DNA of 39,956 bases, taken from positions 1 to 39,956 of the forward strand of contig JAFXXQ010000041.1 of assembly GCA_017542145.1 (NCBI GenBank), written 5' to 3'. The translations under genes and the position numbers were made by a program. The notes beneath the pieces were generated by a model. It was given only the letters and a program-made list of their open reading frames with translations, was not told where the DNA came from and did not search any database. Source of the DNA: Bacteroidaceae bacterium. Lineage in GTDB: Bacteria > Bacteroidota > Bacteroidia > Bacteroidales > Bacteroidaceae. Positions 7,406 through 16,541 of this stretch are shown one piece after another (the stretch's first letter is position 1; every line of letters begins with the position of its first letter).

Positions 7406-9841
7406 ATGAAAGTACTGAAATTCGGTGGCACTTCGGTGGGTACGGCTGAGAGCATCAGCCTGGTAAAACAGATTGTGGAGGCAGAAACGGAACCCGTAAT
7501 TGTGGTTGTATCGGCTCTTGGCGGCATCACAGATCGCCTTATCCTGATGGCTCATCAGGCGGCAGTAGGCGACATGGGATATGAGGCCGAGTTCGAGGCC
7601 ATCCATAAGCGTCACGATATGTTGATACGCAACATTTTACCTGCGGGAACAAGCCGGAAACGCGCCCTTTACCGCAAGGTGCATGCGTTGTTGGATGAGT
7701 TGAAGGATATCTGCCAAGGACTTTATTTGCTGAAGGAGATGTCTGCCAATATGGAGGATACAGTTGTGAGCTATGGCGAAAGACTGTCGTCGCTCGTTGT
7801 CAGTACGCTCATTCGGAATGCTGTGCTCTATGACTCGCGTCTTTTCATGAAGACGGAACATAAAGGCGGCAAGCATATGCTGGCTAAGACAGAAACGGAG
7901 GAGTTGATAAAAAAAACTTTTGAAGGGAAGAAGGATACTATTGCCGTAGTGCCGGGATTCATAGCTTCGGATGTGGCAACGGGACATGTGACGAATTTGG
8001 GACGAGGAGGTTCCGATTATACAGCAGCTGTGCTTGCAGCTGTACTGGGAGCTGATTCGCTGGAGATTTGGACAGACGTGGATGGCTTTATGACCGCTGA
8101 CCCGAAGGTAATCTCCAACGCCTACGCTATCGATGAGCTCTCGTACGTGGAGGCGATGGAGCTTTGCAACTTTGGCGCTAAAGTTGTCTATCCGCCTACC
8201 ATTTATCCAGCGTTCCATAAGAACATACCTATTTTGATAAAGAATACCTTCAACGCCTCGGCACCTGGCACCATTATCCGTGACAAGTTACACGACACGG
8301 GGCGCATCATTAAGGGTATCTCCAGCATTACGGGAACTTCGCTTATCAACGTCACAGGCCTGGGCATGGTTGGTATTATCGGTATCAACCAGCGTATCTT
8401 CAGTACTTTGGCAAAGAATGGCATCAGCGTGTTTCTTGTTGCTCAGGCATCGTCGGAAAGCAGCACCTCCATTGGCGTCCGCAACGAGGATGCTCGCTTG
8501 GCTGCGGCTGTGCTTGATGGTGAGTTTGCCAAGGAGATAGCCATGGGTGAGATGAATCCTATGAGTATCATCGACGGCTTGGCTACGGTGGCTATCGTGG
8601 GCGAGAACATGAAGGGGAATCCAGGACTTGCGGGACAACTTTTTGGTGTGCTGGGGCGAAACGGTATCAACGTGATTGCTGCAGCACAGGGCGCCAGCGA
8701 GACGAACATCTCTCTTGTTGTCCGCAAGGACTACCTGCGCAAGACACTCAATGTCATACACGACTCGTTTTTCCTTTCGGAATATAAGGTGCTCAATCTC
8801 TTTATCTGCGGTGTGGGTACGGTAGGGAGTAGCCTGATAGAGCAAATCCGTACACAGCGCGAGAAGTTGATGGCCGAGCGTGGCCTGCAGCTCAACGTGG
8901 TAGGTATTGCCAGTGGGCATTTCGGTGTATTTAGTCGCGAAGGTATAGACCTTGCCCATTATCGTGAGGCCATGCAGAAGGGCGGGCCGTCGAACATCGC
9001 CCGTTTGCGTAGCGAGGTTGTGGGTATGAACATCTTCAACAGCGTTTTTGTCGATTGCACAGCTAGTGCCGAAGTCGCAGGGTTATATAAGAAGTTCCTG
9101 GAGCACAATATCAGCGTCGTAGCGGCCAATAAGATTGCTGCTTCTTCGGACTATGCTGTCTATCGTGATTTGAAGGATACGGCACGTCGGAAAGGGGTAA
9201 AATTCCTGTTTGAGACTAATGTGGGTGCGGGACTGCCCGTTATCAATACCATAAACGATCTGACAGGCAGCGGAGATCATATCCTGCGCATTGAAGCAAT
9301 TGTGAGCGGTACACTGAACTTCATTTTCAATACTATTAGCGCCGACTGCCGTCTATCGGAAACCATTCGTCTGGCAAAAGAGAAGGGCTACAGCGAGCCC
9401 GACCCACGTATCGACCTCAGCGGCAAGGACGTTATTCGCAAGCTCGTCATCCTGGCACGTGAGGCAGGCTATGCCCTCGAGCAGGACGATGTGGAGAAGC
9501 ACCTGTTTATTCCGCAGGAGATGTTTGAAGGTACGTTGGATGACTTCTGGGAGCAGGTAGAGACGCTTGACGACACCTTCGAGGAACGCCGCAAGGAACT
9601 GGAGAAACTTCGGAAGCGCTGGCGTTTCGTAGCCCGACTTGACGAAGGAAAGGCCAGCGTGCAGCTATGCGAGGTAGATTACTGGCATCCCTTCTACAAT
9701 CTGGAGGGGTCGAACAACATTATTTTGCTGACGACTGAGCGTTACAAGGAGTATCCGATGATGATTCAGGGCTATGGTGCAGGGGCTGCCGTGACGGCTG
9801 CTGGCGTCTTTGCCGACATCATGAGCATCGCGAACATATAA
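7406..9841 (+). CDS. thrA: Bifunctional aspartate kinase / homoserine dehydrogenase
   Basis: Catalyses the first step (aspartate to aspartyl phosphate) and third step (aspartate semialdehyde to homoserine) of the threonine/methionine branch. The open frame reaches back to 7187, but ATG 7406 is chosen because it gives the family N-terminus MKVLKFGGTSVG directly after the -7 box. Residues 1-300 are the kinase (KFGGTSVG; GRGGSDYTAA near 212). Residues about 310-460 hold two ACT regulatory domains. From about 465 comes homoserine dehydrogenase, with the dinucleotide loop GVGTVGSS, VAANKIAAS, and catalytic-domain motifs GSGDHILRIEAIVSGT and KGYSEPDPRIDLSGKDV. Length 811 aa fits the fused ThrA type. 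The 3' end overlaps the convergent downstream gene by 23 nt. Threonine feedback control is likely from the ACT domains. Confidence 0.95.
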   Translation: MKVLKFGGTSVGTAESISLVKQIVEAETEPVIVVVSALGGITDRLILMAHQAAVGDMGYEAEFEAIHKRHDMLIRNILPAGTSRKRALYRKVHALLDELKDICQGLYLLKEMSANMEDTVVSYGERLSSLVVSTLIRNAVLYDSRLFMKTEHKGGKHMLAKTETEELIKKTFEGKKDTIAVVPGFIASDVATGHVTNLGRGGSDYTAAVLAAVLGADSLEIWTDVDGFMTADPKVISNAYAIDELSYVEAMELCNFGAKVVYPPTIYPAFHKNIPILIKNTFNASAPGTIIRDKLHDTGRIIKGISSITGTSLINVTGLGMVGIIGINQRIFSTLAKNGISVFLVAQASSESSTSIGVRNEDARLAAAVLDGEFAKEIAMGEMNPMSIIDGLATVAIVGENMKGNPGLAGQLFGVLGRNGINVIAAAQGASETNISLVVRKDYLRKTLNVIHDSFFLSEYKVLNLFICGVGTVGSSLIEQIRTQREKLMAERGLQLNVVGIASGHFGVFSREGIDLAHYREAMQKGGPSNIARLRSEVVGMNIFNSVFVDCTASAEVAGLYKKFLEHNISVVAANKIAASSDYAVYRDLKDTARRKGVKFLFETNVGAGLPVINTINDLTGSGDHILRIEAIVSGTLNFIFNTISADCRLSETIRLAKEKGYSEPDPRIDLSGKDVIRKLVILAREAGYALEQDDVEKHLFIPQEMFEGTLDDFWEQVETLDDTFEERRKELEKLRKRWRFVARLDEGKASVQLCEVDYWHPFYNLEGSNNIILLTTERYKEYPMMIQGYGAGAAVTAAGVFADIMSIANI

Positions 9842-10613
9842 TCCGTACCTCTGCCTCCATGACGGGGACGGGTACGCAGTGGTAGGTATCATAGTCGGGG
9901 TGTAGCACTACGAGGTACATGCCTACCAGTTCAATGCCATAGTGCTGCTGCAAGATGTGCCGATAGAGATTTTGCTGAAGACAATAGTGGTTGTAAGGCA
10001 TGTCGTCCAGATGGGCAAGCAGGCCGTGTGCGTGGCGATGGTAGTTGTTCTTGCTGCAAACCTGAAAGCCCTCTTTCCCCACAAGGCCTATTTTGTTGCT
10101 GCGCTTCCAGTCATACATGACGTATTCGTTTGCCTCGTTCTTTGTAAGGAAATCGATGGTACCGGCAATATGATGTACCTCATCGCATATGCTCCATTCG
10201 GTGCGATAGGGGATGGGCTTCTTGTCCTCCATAAAGCGCCGGAAGGCATCCAGCTCGCGGTTGATGTGGATTTCCTTTTCGGCGTTGACAAAGATGCCAT
10301 GATAGGAAAACGGACAGACGTCGCTACATGGTTGTCCTAAGAGCGACCGCTCAATTTGTGCGTGCATGAATGTGCCTATTGCGCGTGCTTCGTCACCCCG
10401 TGCGGCCCATTCCTCAAGGTATTTCTCCTTAGGATGTTCGGGCGTTCCCTTCCGCTCGGCATTGCGTGTGGCGTCGAATGTGGGAAACCACGAGGATATG
10501 ATGGTGCTGACAGGCTCGGCGGGCGTGTCGTCGAAGGTGTAGGTGTGGGTGTCGGGGAAGAAGTGCACATGGGCATCGCGCTCATGGGCATGAGCAAGGT
10601 TAAAATCCATCAT
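9819..10613 (-). CDS. PD-(D/E)XK nuclease superfamily protein
   Basis: A 264-aa cytosolic protein of the RecB/Cas4-like nuclease fold. Visible motifs are ARAIGTFMHAQIE (His84, the helix seen in RecB-type domains), RTEW (Glu139), GTIDF (Asp154) and DWKRS (Asp168, Lys170). Together they make the Mg-binding E...D...(D)xK signature. No helicase or other domain is attached, so it is a stand-alone nuclease-like domain of unknown target. There is no sign of the four iron-sulphur cysteines of Cas4 or AddB. Two in-frame ATGs (10613 and 10610) are possible; both overlap the end of the transglycosylase gene upstream, implying coupled translation. Its 3' end overlaps thrA by 23 nt in convergent orientation. 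Role in the cell is not known; DNA repair or defence is only inferred. Confidence 0.75.
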   Translation of the reverse strand: MMDFNLAHAHERDAHVHFFPDTHTYTFDDTPAEPVSTIISSWFPTFDATRNAERKGTPEHPKEKYLEEWAARGDEARAIGTFMHAQIERSLLGQPCSDVCPFSYHGIFVNAEKEIHINRELDAFRRFMEDKKPIPYRTEWSICDEVHHIAGTIDFLTKNEANEYVMYDWKRSNKIGLVGKEGFQVCSKNNYHRHAHGLLAHLDDMPYNHYCLQQNLYRHILQQHYGIELVGMYLVVLHPDYDTYHCVPVPVMEAEVRIICSRCS

Positions 10614-11388
10614 TTGGTCGTTTTTGAGGTATTATGAGGGTATCGGCGTGGTTGACGGCATTGTAGAGATGCTCAAGGCGGCTGTACTCCATGTATTTGT
10701 CAAACACGTTACGGACAAAGCGCGTGGTCTCGCCAGCATTGAATTTTCCATTGGCACAGACTTCGTCGTTGTAGTATTTCGGGTCGCTCAGCATTCGGAT
10801 GAAGTACTCGACATTACCATACCACTGTTTTCGGTTGCCACCATATTTGGCAGTGAGTTGTGCTGCATCGATGACGTGCCCCGCTCCAGCGTTGTAGGCA
10901 GCAAGCACCATGCAGGCTCTGTCGGGCATGGCAGAGCTGTCGAACATTTTGTCCAGCCGCTTGAAGAGTCGTGTGGCAGCCTTGATGTTCTCGTGCGGGT
11001 TGGAAAGGCTGAGCGAGTCAACGCCCATGGCTGCTGCGGTGCGGGGCATTAGCTGCATTAGTCCTGTTGCACCGGAAGGGTTGACGGCATCGGTATGGAA
11101 ACGCGACTCCATGTAGGCTACAGCAGCTAGCCATTTCCAGTCCCAGTGGATGGAGTCGGCATAGTGACGGAAGAGGGCATCGTAAGGGCTGATAGTGAAG
11201 GGGGGAGCCTTGCGGTAAGTGATAATGGTGTCGTAAAGAACGGTGTCTTCTAATATAGCCAGCTCCTCATCAACGACTTCCGGGGTGCGTACCTCGCTAT
11301 CCGTGTGCTGCTTTGTCCATACAGCACAGAGGATGAAGGCTATAACACCCAACACCAATGCCCATTCAGTGGCTCTCCTGTCGCTCAT
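10600..11388 (-). CDS. Membrane-anchored lytic murein transglycosylase (SLT domain)
   Basis: Predicted to cleave the MurNAc-GlcNAc bond of peptidoglycan with formation of 1,6-anhydro ends. The N-terminus has one hydrophobic segment (WALVLGVIAFILCAVW, residues 9-24) that acts as signal anchor, then a linker to about 70, then the SLT fold. Glu94 in AYMESRFH is the catalytic acid; NPSGATGLMQLMP, CMVLAAYNAGAGHV and the C-terminal GETTRFVRNVF are further family motifs. Length 262 aa fits small SLT proteins (MltE/MltF catalytic-domain type) without a substrate-binding domain. The gene lies 12 nt after udk and its stop overlaps the start of the nuclease gene, so it is part of the nadE-udk-slt-nuclease run. 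Confidence 0.88.
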   Translation of the reverse strand: MSDRRATEWALVLGVIAFILCAVWTKQHTDSEVRTPEVVDEELAILEDTVLYDTIITYRKAPPFTISPYDALFRHYADSIHWDWKWLAAVAYMESRFHTDAVNPSGATGLMQLMPRTAAAMGVDSLSLSNPHENIKAATRLFKRLDKMFDSSAMPDRACMVLAAYNAGAGHVIDAAQLTAKYGGNRKQWYGNVEYFIRMLSDPKYYNDEVCANGKFNAGETTRFVRNVFDKYMEYSRLEHLYNAVNHADTLIIPQKRPNDGF

Positions 11389-11400
11389 GAAATGAATTAT

Positions 11401-12027
11401 TTACTGATTCACGTTTTTCTGGTCAAGAATCTGTCGGATGAAGGAGCGCAGCATGGAAATGGCACGATGGTTGTGTCCTCCCTGCGGAATGATAATATCG
11501 GCATAGCGTTTGGTGGGCTCGATAAACTCCATATGCATGGGCTTTAATACACGCTCATAGCGGTCCATGACTGCTTCGGCGGTACGCCCTCGCTCAATGA
11601 CATCGCGCCGGATGACGCGGATGAGACGGTCGTCGGGATCTGCATCAACGAAGATTTTCAGGTCCATGAGGTCGCGCATCGTCGGGTCGCAGAGTGCTAG
11701 GATGCCCTCGATTATGATGACTTCGCGTGGCTCAACGTGAATGGTTTCTGGCTGACGGGTACACGTCAGATAGGAGTAGGTGGGTTGCTCAACGGGTTGA
11801 TGGTTCTTCAGCATCTCGATGTGCTTGGAGAGCAGGGGCCAGTCGAAGGCATTCGGATGGTCGAAGTTGATGTTTTGACGTTCTTCGACAGGGATATGGC
11901 TACTGTCTTTGTAATAGGAGTCCTGTGGGATGATAACCACTTCTCCGGGGTAAAAGTACTCCTGGAGTTTGCGGACTACGGTGGTCTTCCCTGAGCCGGT
12001 TCCGCCTGCAATACCGATGATAATCAT
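11401..12027 (-). CDS. udk: Uridine kinase
   Basis: Phosphorylates uridine and cytidine with ATP or GTP in pyrimidine salvage. Motifs: Walker A GGTGSGKTT at residues 8-16; PQDSYYKDSS near 35 (substrate-binding and catalytic Asp); NFDHPNAFDWPLL near 55; EGILAL near 105; and RLIRVIRRDVIERGR (LID region, near 135). Length 208 aa is typical. The gene starts 35 nt after nadE and ends 12 nt before the transglycosylase; no promoter is evident in the gap, so it is probably co-transcribed with nadE. Confidence 0.95.
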   Translation of the reverse strand: MIIIGIAGGTGSGKTTVVRKLQEYFYPGEVVIIPQDSYYKDSSHIPVEERQNINFDHPNAFDWPLLSKHIEMLKNHQPVEQPTYSYLTCTRQPETIHVEPREVIIIEGILALCDPTMRDLMDLKIFVDADPDDRLIRVIRRDVIERGRTAEAVMDRYERVLKPMHMEFIEPTKRYADIIIPQGGHNHRAISMLRSFIRQILDQKNVNQ

Positions 12028-12062
12028 GGCGTTATTCTTTTGACGTTTTTCTTGATTACGGT

Positions 12063-13664
12063 TTACAATGTATCACATTCCTTTATCCATTGGGTGGCAG
12101 CGACGTCGCTGGGCATGCTCCATGCACCACGGGGACTGAGGGAGATGTCGGTAATCTGTGGCCCATCGGGCATGCAACTGCGCTTGAACTGCTGGCTGAA
12201 GAAGCGCCGGAAGAAAGTGCGAAGCCAGTGCTTCAGCTCATCGTCGGTGTACCTCCCTTTTGTACCGCCGAAGACCTGACGTGCCATAAGGAATATGCGG
12301 CGCGGGCTGGCATGACGGGTTATGAAGTGCCAGAGAAAGAAGTCGTGCAACTCGTATGGGCCGATGGAATTCTCGGTCTTTTGTTCGGGGACTAGTTCGG
12401 GCGATATAGGAGTTTCGACAATGTCAATCAGCGTGTTGCTGACAGTTTCGTCTGTCGTGGTATGGGCAATGTGACGTACGAGGTGCTGCATTAGTGTCTT
12501 GGGAATACTGCCATTGACGCCGTACATCGACATGTGGTCTCCGCCGAAGGTACACCAGCCCAGCGCAATCTCGGAGAGGTCGCCCGTGCCCACAACAATG
12601 CCTCCCACCTTGTTGGAAAGATCCATGAGGATTTGCGTCCGTTCGCGGGCTTGGCTGTTCTCGTAGGTGACGTCGCGTGCTGCGGGGTCAAGGCCGATGT
12701 CGTTGAAATGCTGCGTGCAGGCCTCGCGGATGGGGATTTCCTGAAGGGTGATGCCGAGGCCCTGCATGAGGGCGAGGGCGTTGCGGTAGGTGCGTCCCGA
12801 AGTGCCGAAGCCCGGCATGGTGATGCCCAGAATGCCGCTACGGTCGTAGCCGAGGCGGTCGAAAGTGCGTACGCAGACCAGCAGGGCGAGGGTGGAGTCC
12901 AGTCCGCCCGAGATGCCGAGCACCACCTTGCGGCAGTTGATGCGCACAAGGCGTGTGGCAAGAGCGGTAGCCTGCATGTCGAGGATTTCTTCGAAGTAGT
13001 CGTCCTTGGACTGGTCGTCGGGTAGGAAGGGAGTAGCGCTGACAGCCTGTGCGGCGCAAAGGGCGTCGAGGTCTATGGTGGCTGTGATGAGTTGTTCGTC
13101 AAAGGAGAAACGACGTGCCTCGGCAAGCAGCTTTCCGTTGCTGACGATGAGGGCTCCGCCTCCGAAAACATAGTCGGTAGTGGATTCGCCGAAACCGCAG
13201 TTGGCATAGACAATGGCACGATGCTCCTCCTCGGAGCGAGCTAAAAGCGTGCGGCGCAAACGGACATAGTGCCCGGCAACGTCGGGTGTGGCATCGGGCA
13301 CAACGAGGACGTCACCGTCCAACAGGGGAAGAGCCTCGTCGTCGAGGGCACGGCTGACGATGGTGCTTCGGCTGATAGCCAAAGTAAGCACCGCATCGCT
13401 TCCGCAGGGCAGGCTGACGATGAAGGTGCCTCGCAGCGATGCCGTCTGCTGCATGAAGGCAGTAAGCTGACGGTCAGCCTCCTCGCGGAGTGAGGGCAGC
13501 GTCGTCAAGTTCCCGCACGTGGCGCCTGTGAGGCAGAGCGAGGGGAACAGGGTGATGTCGGCTCCTGCTGCCGAGGCCTTGTGGGCTAAGGCGACAAGAT
13601 GCTCAACGTTGTAGGCACAGTCGGCTGGCTTGACGGAGGGGATGGCGGCAGCGAGGGTAATCAT
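12063..13664 (-). CDS. nadE: NAD synthetase with degenerate, probably inactive glutaminase domain
   Basis: Amidates deamido-NAD to NAD. The C-terminal synthetase half (from about 220) is complete: the PP-loop GISGGLDSTLAL, TMPGFGTS, YENSQARERTQILMD, GTGDLSELALGW-like GTGDLSEIALGW, and KRSCMPDGPQ near the end. It resembles the large glutamine-dependent NadE type, which is about 640 aa in Bacteroidetes, but this protein has 533 aa. The N-terminal nitrilase-like half is cut by about 100 aa. The catalytic Glu position reads FPSLCLTG (Ser42), and the segments that should hold the catalytic Lys and the nucleophile Cys (usually in an EICEDLW-type motif) are absent, while CGFGESTTD remains. I infer ammonia-dependent activity. 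Tandem 7- and 8-bp repeats fill the 69-nt gap upstream. Confidence 0.88.
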   Translation of the reverse strand: MITLAAAIPSVKPADCAYNVEHLVALAHKASAAGADITLFPSLCLTGATCGNLTTLPSLREEADRQLTAFMQQTASLRGTFIVSLPCGSDAVLTLAISRSTIVSRALDDEALPLLDGDVLVVPDATPDVAGHYVRLRRTLLARSEEEHRAIVYANCGFGESTTDYVFGGGALIVSNGKLLAEARRFSFDEQLITATIDLDALCAAQAVSATPFLPDDQSKDDYFEEILDMQATALATRLVRINCRKVVLGISGGLDSTLALLVCVRTFDRLGYDRSGILGITMPGFGTSGRTYRNALALMQGLGITLQEIPIREACTQHFNDIGLDPAARDVTYENSQARERTQILMDLSNKVGGIVVGTGDLSEIALGWCTFGGDHMSMYGVNGSIPKTLMQHLVRHIAHTTTDETVSNTLIDIVETPISPELVPEQKTENSIGPYELHDFFLWHFITRHASPRRIFLMARQVFGGTKGRYTDDELKHWLRTFFRRFFSQQFKRSCMPDGPQITDISLSPRGAWSMPSDVAATQWIKECDTL

Positions 13665-13674
13665 GTCCTATTTA

Positions 13675-13735
13675 GTTATGAGTTAAGAATTAAGAGTTAA
13701 GAAAAAGATTTGTTGGCCTGTTGACTTATTGACTT
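13675..13735. repeat. Heptamer tract followed by octamer tract between OMP gene and nadE
   Basis: 13675-13702 is four 7-bp units (GTTATGA, GTTAAGA, ATTAAGA, GTTAAGA). 13712-13735 is three 8-bp units (GTTGGCCT, GTTGACTT, ATTGACTT). The last octamer supplies part of the TAA stop codon (13734-13736) of the outer-membrane protein gene. The two families therefore make up nearly the whole intergenic gap, which is probably transcribed as nadE leader. Confidence 0.85.
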
Positions 13736-14447
13736 AGAAAATCACGCCTAAGGAGAAACTGACGCCGTTTTTGCGTCGGTCGAAGATGAAATTGTCCGTA
13801 CTTATCTGCCCATGTGAGTCGATAGTGGTGAAGTAGCGGCTGATATTGTTAAACCCTGCCTCGAAACTGATGTCAAAGAAGATGTGGCTGATGTTGACGC
13901 TGAAACCAATGACGCCGCTGAAGATGAAGGGCCAAATGGTTTCGTCGATGTCGGCCTGGCTAAAGTTCTCAAACAGGTGCCGGCTTCGGCTGGGGAGGAC
14001 AAAGTTCACCTTCGGCCCGCAGAACACAGCAAGGCGGTAGGGCCCCTGTTTCTCTAAATAGTAGCCGTAGTAAAGGGGCACCTCCAGCCCGTATAGCGCA
14101 GTGCTGATGGTAGAGATGTCTGATGATGTGGCGACAGGGCTCCATAGAGCGGTAGGGAAGAGGATAGAGTAACGGCTGATGGTGTAGGCAATCTCCGTCT
14201 GCAGGTAGTGGTGACGGAGGTTGAGGCGGGCAAGTGCAGCGTAGCTCAGGCTGACCTCGGACTTCGTGGTGATGTCGGTGATGTCGGTGCCGTCTATGTA
14301 AAGCTGCTCGACGCTGTAGAATGTGGAACTGAAGCTTGCCGTAGCACCGTAGTTAAACGATGTCCTACGGATGTCCTTCCATCGCTGCGCTTGTGCTATG
14401 CCAGGGCAAAGTAGGAACAGGATTATGAGCAGACTCCACTTTCTCAT
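13734..14447 (-). CDS. Outer-membrane beta-barrel protein
   Basis: The start at 14447 (MRKWSLLIILFLL) is preferred over ATG 14462 because it gives a standard signal peptide ending PGIAQAQ, with cleavage after residue 20 or so. The 237-aa product has alternating hydrophobic strands separated by short turns through its whole length (NYGATASFSS, SYAALARLNLRHHYLQTEIAY, LEVPLYYGYYL, PYRLAVFCGPKVNFVLP, FSGVIGFSVNI, VSFSLGVIF). It ends in Phe, as expected for a BAM-assembled barrel of roughly 8-10 strands. It resembles the PorT/OmpW-like 'outer membrane protein beta-barrel' domain common in Bacteroidetes; exact role unknown. It follows the flavin reductase gene by 25 nt and probably belongs to the pyrBI transcript. 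Its stop codon lies in an octamer repeat tract. Confidence 0.75.
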   Translation of the reverse strand: MRKWSLLIILFLLCPGIAQAQRWKDIRRTSFNYGATASFSSTFYSVEQLYIDGTDITDITTKSEVSLSYAALARLNLRHHYLQTEIAYTISRYSILFPTALWSPVATSSDISTISTALYGLEVPLYYGYYLEKQGPYRLAVFCGPKVNFVLPSRSRHLFENFSQADIDETIWPFIFSGVIGFSVNISHIFFDISFEAGFNNISRYFTTIDSHGQISTDNFIFDRRKNGVSFSLGVIF

Positions 14448-14472
14448 TTCTCTAACCTCCATTCTTCATTTT

Positions 14473-15045
14473 TCAGTCTTTATTCTTTTTCTCCACGCTC
14501 CAGCCGAACTTGCCAATTTTCTCACCTAAATGGTAGTAGCCTCCGTGGACGTAGACCAGCGGGTCGCTCGTGGCAAGCTCGAATTTGTCCGTCTCGTGGT
14601 TGTAGTAGCGTTCGTCAGCCAGCACGTTCACCACGTCAGCCACGTACATATCGTGCGAGCCGAGGGGGATGATGTCCTTCACGCGGCACTCGATGCTGAG
14701 GGGCGCCTCCTCGATGATGGGTGCCTGCACGATTTCGGCCTTGCCGGGCGTGAGGTGCATCTCGGCAAACTTGTTGTAGTCCCTGCCTGAGCGCACGCCG
14801 CACCAGTCCGTAGCTTTTGCCAGATCTGCCGTTGTGAGGTTGATGACAAACTCCATGTTTCGTTTCAATAGTTCCGACGAGTGGCGCTCGGGCCGCACGG
14901 AGATGTAGCACATGGGCGGATTCGAGCAGAGCGTGCCCACCCATGCCACGGTGATGATGTTGTACTCCTCGGGCGTCGCGCCCACCGTCACCATCACAGC
15001 CGGCAGCGGATAAATCATCGTCCCTGGCTTAAAACTCCGTTTCAT
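14473..15045 (-). CDS. Flavin reductase-like (FMN-binding split barrel) protein
   Basis: A 190-aa cytosolic protein of the flavin reductase-like family, expected to bind FMN and to reduce flavin or act in electron transfer. The start at 15045 ([15 protein letters not shown]) is preferred: it overlaps the pyrI stop as ATGA, while the longer frame to 15144 lies inside pyrI. The split-barrel core shows [37 protein letters not shown] and [22 protein letters not shown], the usual order of the family. Translational coupling to pyrI is implied by the 4-nt overlap. A specific substrate cannot be read from the sequence. Confidence 0.85.
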   Translation of the reverse strand: MKRSFKPGTMIYPLPAVMVTVGATPEEYNIITVAWVGTLCSNPPMCYISVRPERHSSELLKRNMEFVINLTTADLAKATDWCGVRSGRDYNKFAEMHLTPGKAEIVQAPIIEEAPLSIECRVKDIIPLGSHDMYVADVVNVLADERYYNHETDKFELATSDPLVYVHGGYYHLGEKIGKFGWSVEKKNKD

Positions 15046-15479
15046 ACGTTCAATTCCTTCTCGCAGTAATGGCACTTCAGCAGGCGCTCCTCCTTGTTGA
15101 TGACGTGGAAGAACGATGCCATGGGCTCGTTGTTCGAGATGCACTTCGGGTTGGGGCAGCGCACGATGCCGTGCAGCTCGTCGGGAATGACGACGGTTTT
15201 CTTCTCCACCACCTCGTAGTCGCGGATGATGTTGAGCACCACGTTAGGGGCGGTGACGGAGAGGCGGCTGATCTCCTCGTCGGAGAAGAAGCGGTCTGCC
15301 ACCTTGATGATACCCTTGCGCCCGATTTTTTCCGACTCCAGGTTGTAGCCGATGGTGACGCTGCTCTGCTCATGCTGCAAGTCAAGCAGGTCGACGATTT
15401 TGAACACCAGCCCTGAGGGGATATGGTCGATGACTGTGCCGTTCTTCAACGCGGCAACAAGCAATTCTTCTTTTTTCAT
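15042..15479 (-). CDS. pyrI: Aspartate carbamoyltransferase regulatory subunit
   Basis: Regulatory chain of ATCase; binds CTP/UTP or ATP in its N-terminal allosteric domain and contacts PyrB through a C-terminal zinc domain. The N-terminus has [16 protein letters not shown], then the nucleotide-site segment. The zinc site is four cysteines, CPNPKC followed by CHYC close to the C-terminus. Length 145 aa is slightly under the E. coli chain (153). It lies 16 nt after pyrB and overlaps the next gene by 4 nt. Feedback inhibition by pyrimidine nucleotides is expected from the family. Confidence 0.96.
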   Translation of the reverse strand: MKKEELLVAALKNGTVIDHIPSGLVFKIVDLLDLQHEQSSVTIGYNLESEKIGRKGIIKVADRFFSDEEISRLSVTAPNVVLNIIRDYEVVEKKTVVIPDELHGIVRCPNPKCISNNEPMASFFHVINKEERLLKCHYCEKELNV

Positions 15480-15495
15480 TTCTTATCTTTTATCT

Positions 15496-16404
15496 TCAAC
15501 TTTCCACGTCAAGACAGTCGCATATCAGGGCCTGACGGACAAAGAGGCCGTTCTTGGCCTGCTGGAAGTAGTATGCCTGCGGGCAGTCGTCCACGTCGTA
15601 GGCAATCTCGCCCACACGGGGCAGGGGGTGCAGGATGCGCAGGTTGTCGCGCGTGTGGCGCAGCTGCTCGGCACGCAGCACATAGACGTTCTTCACGCGC
15701 TCGTACTCCATGAGGTCGGTGAAGCGCTCGCGCTGCACTCGCGTCATGTAGATGATGTCGGAATTGTCGATGAGCTGCTGGGTGAGCTCGGTGTGCTCGT
15801 CGTAGTCGATGCCGTGCTCGCGGCAGTAGAGCTTGTGCTCTGCCGGCATGGCCAGCTCCGTGGGGGCGACGAAGTGGAAGTGGGGGTGGAAGTGGCGCAT
15901 GGCCATGATGAGCGAGTGCACCGTGCGTCCGTACTTCAGGTCGCCCACCAAGCAGATGTCCAGATCGTCGAGTGTTCCCTGTGTCTTCTGGATGGAGTAG
16001 AGGTCGAGCATCGTCTGCGAGGGGTGCTGGTTGGCGCCGTCGCCTGCGTTGATGATGGGCACGGGCGACACCTCGCTGGCATAGCGTGCCGCGCCCTCCA
16101 GATGATGGCGCATGACGATGATGTCGGCGTAGTTGCTCACCATCATGATGGTGTCTTTCAGGCTCTCACCCTTCGACGAGCTGCTCGTGGCAGCGTCCGA
16201 GAAGCCGATGACGCGCGCGCCCAGGCGGTTGGCGGCAGTCTCGAAACTCAGGCGTGTGCGCGTCGAGGGCTCGAAGAACAGCGTGGCAACGACCCGCCCG
16301 TCCAGCGTCTTGCGGTTAGGCTGTGCCTCGAAACGCGCTGCCGAGGCCAACAGCGACAGAATCTTCTCTTTCTCTAAATCAGCAATGGTTACCAGACTGT
16401 GCAT
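15496..16404 (-). CDS. pyrB: Aspartate carbamoyltransferase catalytic subunit
   Basis: Condenses carbamoyl phosphate and aspartate, the committed step of pyrimidine synthesis; works as trimers in the PyrB-PyrI holoenzyme. Family motifs: [12 protein letters not shown] near residue 50 (carbamoyl phosphate loop), [11 protein letters not shown] near 77 (the 80s loop with catalytic Lys), [11 protein letters not shown] near 130, TRVQRERF near 225 (240s loop) and HPLPRVGEI near 262. Length 302 aa is normal. It is the first gene of a possible run pyrB-pyrI-flavin reductase-OMP and has its own promoter about 50 nt upstream. No leader peptide or attenuator is evident between promoter and start. Confidence 0.97.
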   Translation of the reverse strand: MHSLVTIADLEKEKILSLLASAARFEAQPNRKTLDGRVVATLFFEPSTRTRLSFETAANRLGARVIGFSDAATSSSSKGESLKDTIMMVSNYADIIVMRHHLEGAARYASEVSPVPIINAGDGANQHPSQTMLDLYSIQKTQGTLDDLDICLVGDLKYGRTVHSLIMAMRHFHPHFHFVAPTELAMPAEHKLYCREHGIDYDEHTELTQQLIDNSDIIYMTRVQRERFTDLMEYERVKNVYVLRAEQLRHTRDNLRILHPLPRVGEIAYDVDDCPQAYYFQQAKNGLFVRQALICDCLDVES

Positions 16405-16452
16405 AATGTGCTGTTTTCTATTTAGTATTTATTTTATGAGTATTCTTGGGCG

Positions 16453-16483
16453 CGAAGATAGGGCTTTCCCCGCGAAAAAGCAA
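16453..16483 (-). promoter_or_regulatory. Promoter of pyrB
   Basis: The minus strand reads TATCTTCG (16460-16453) 20 nt after a TTG (16483-16481). The spacer (gggctttcc...gaaaaagcaag on the plus strand) is nearly the same as that of the tRNA-Pro promoter at 18296-18326. Confidence 0.55.
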
Positions 16484-16541
16484 GGAAAAGGCGAAAAAAA
16501 GACGGAAAAAAGAAAAGGTGAAAAACGAAAAAGGGAAATAC

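Noticed and set aside
15352..16377. Long open frame antisense to pyrI-pyrB (341 codons)
   Set aside because: It is the mirror of strongly conserved PyrB and PyrI codons; its product is low-complexity (Val/His/Leu-rich) and matches no family.
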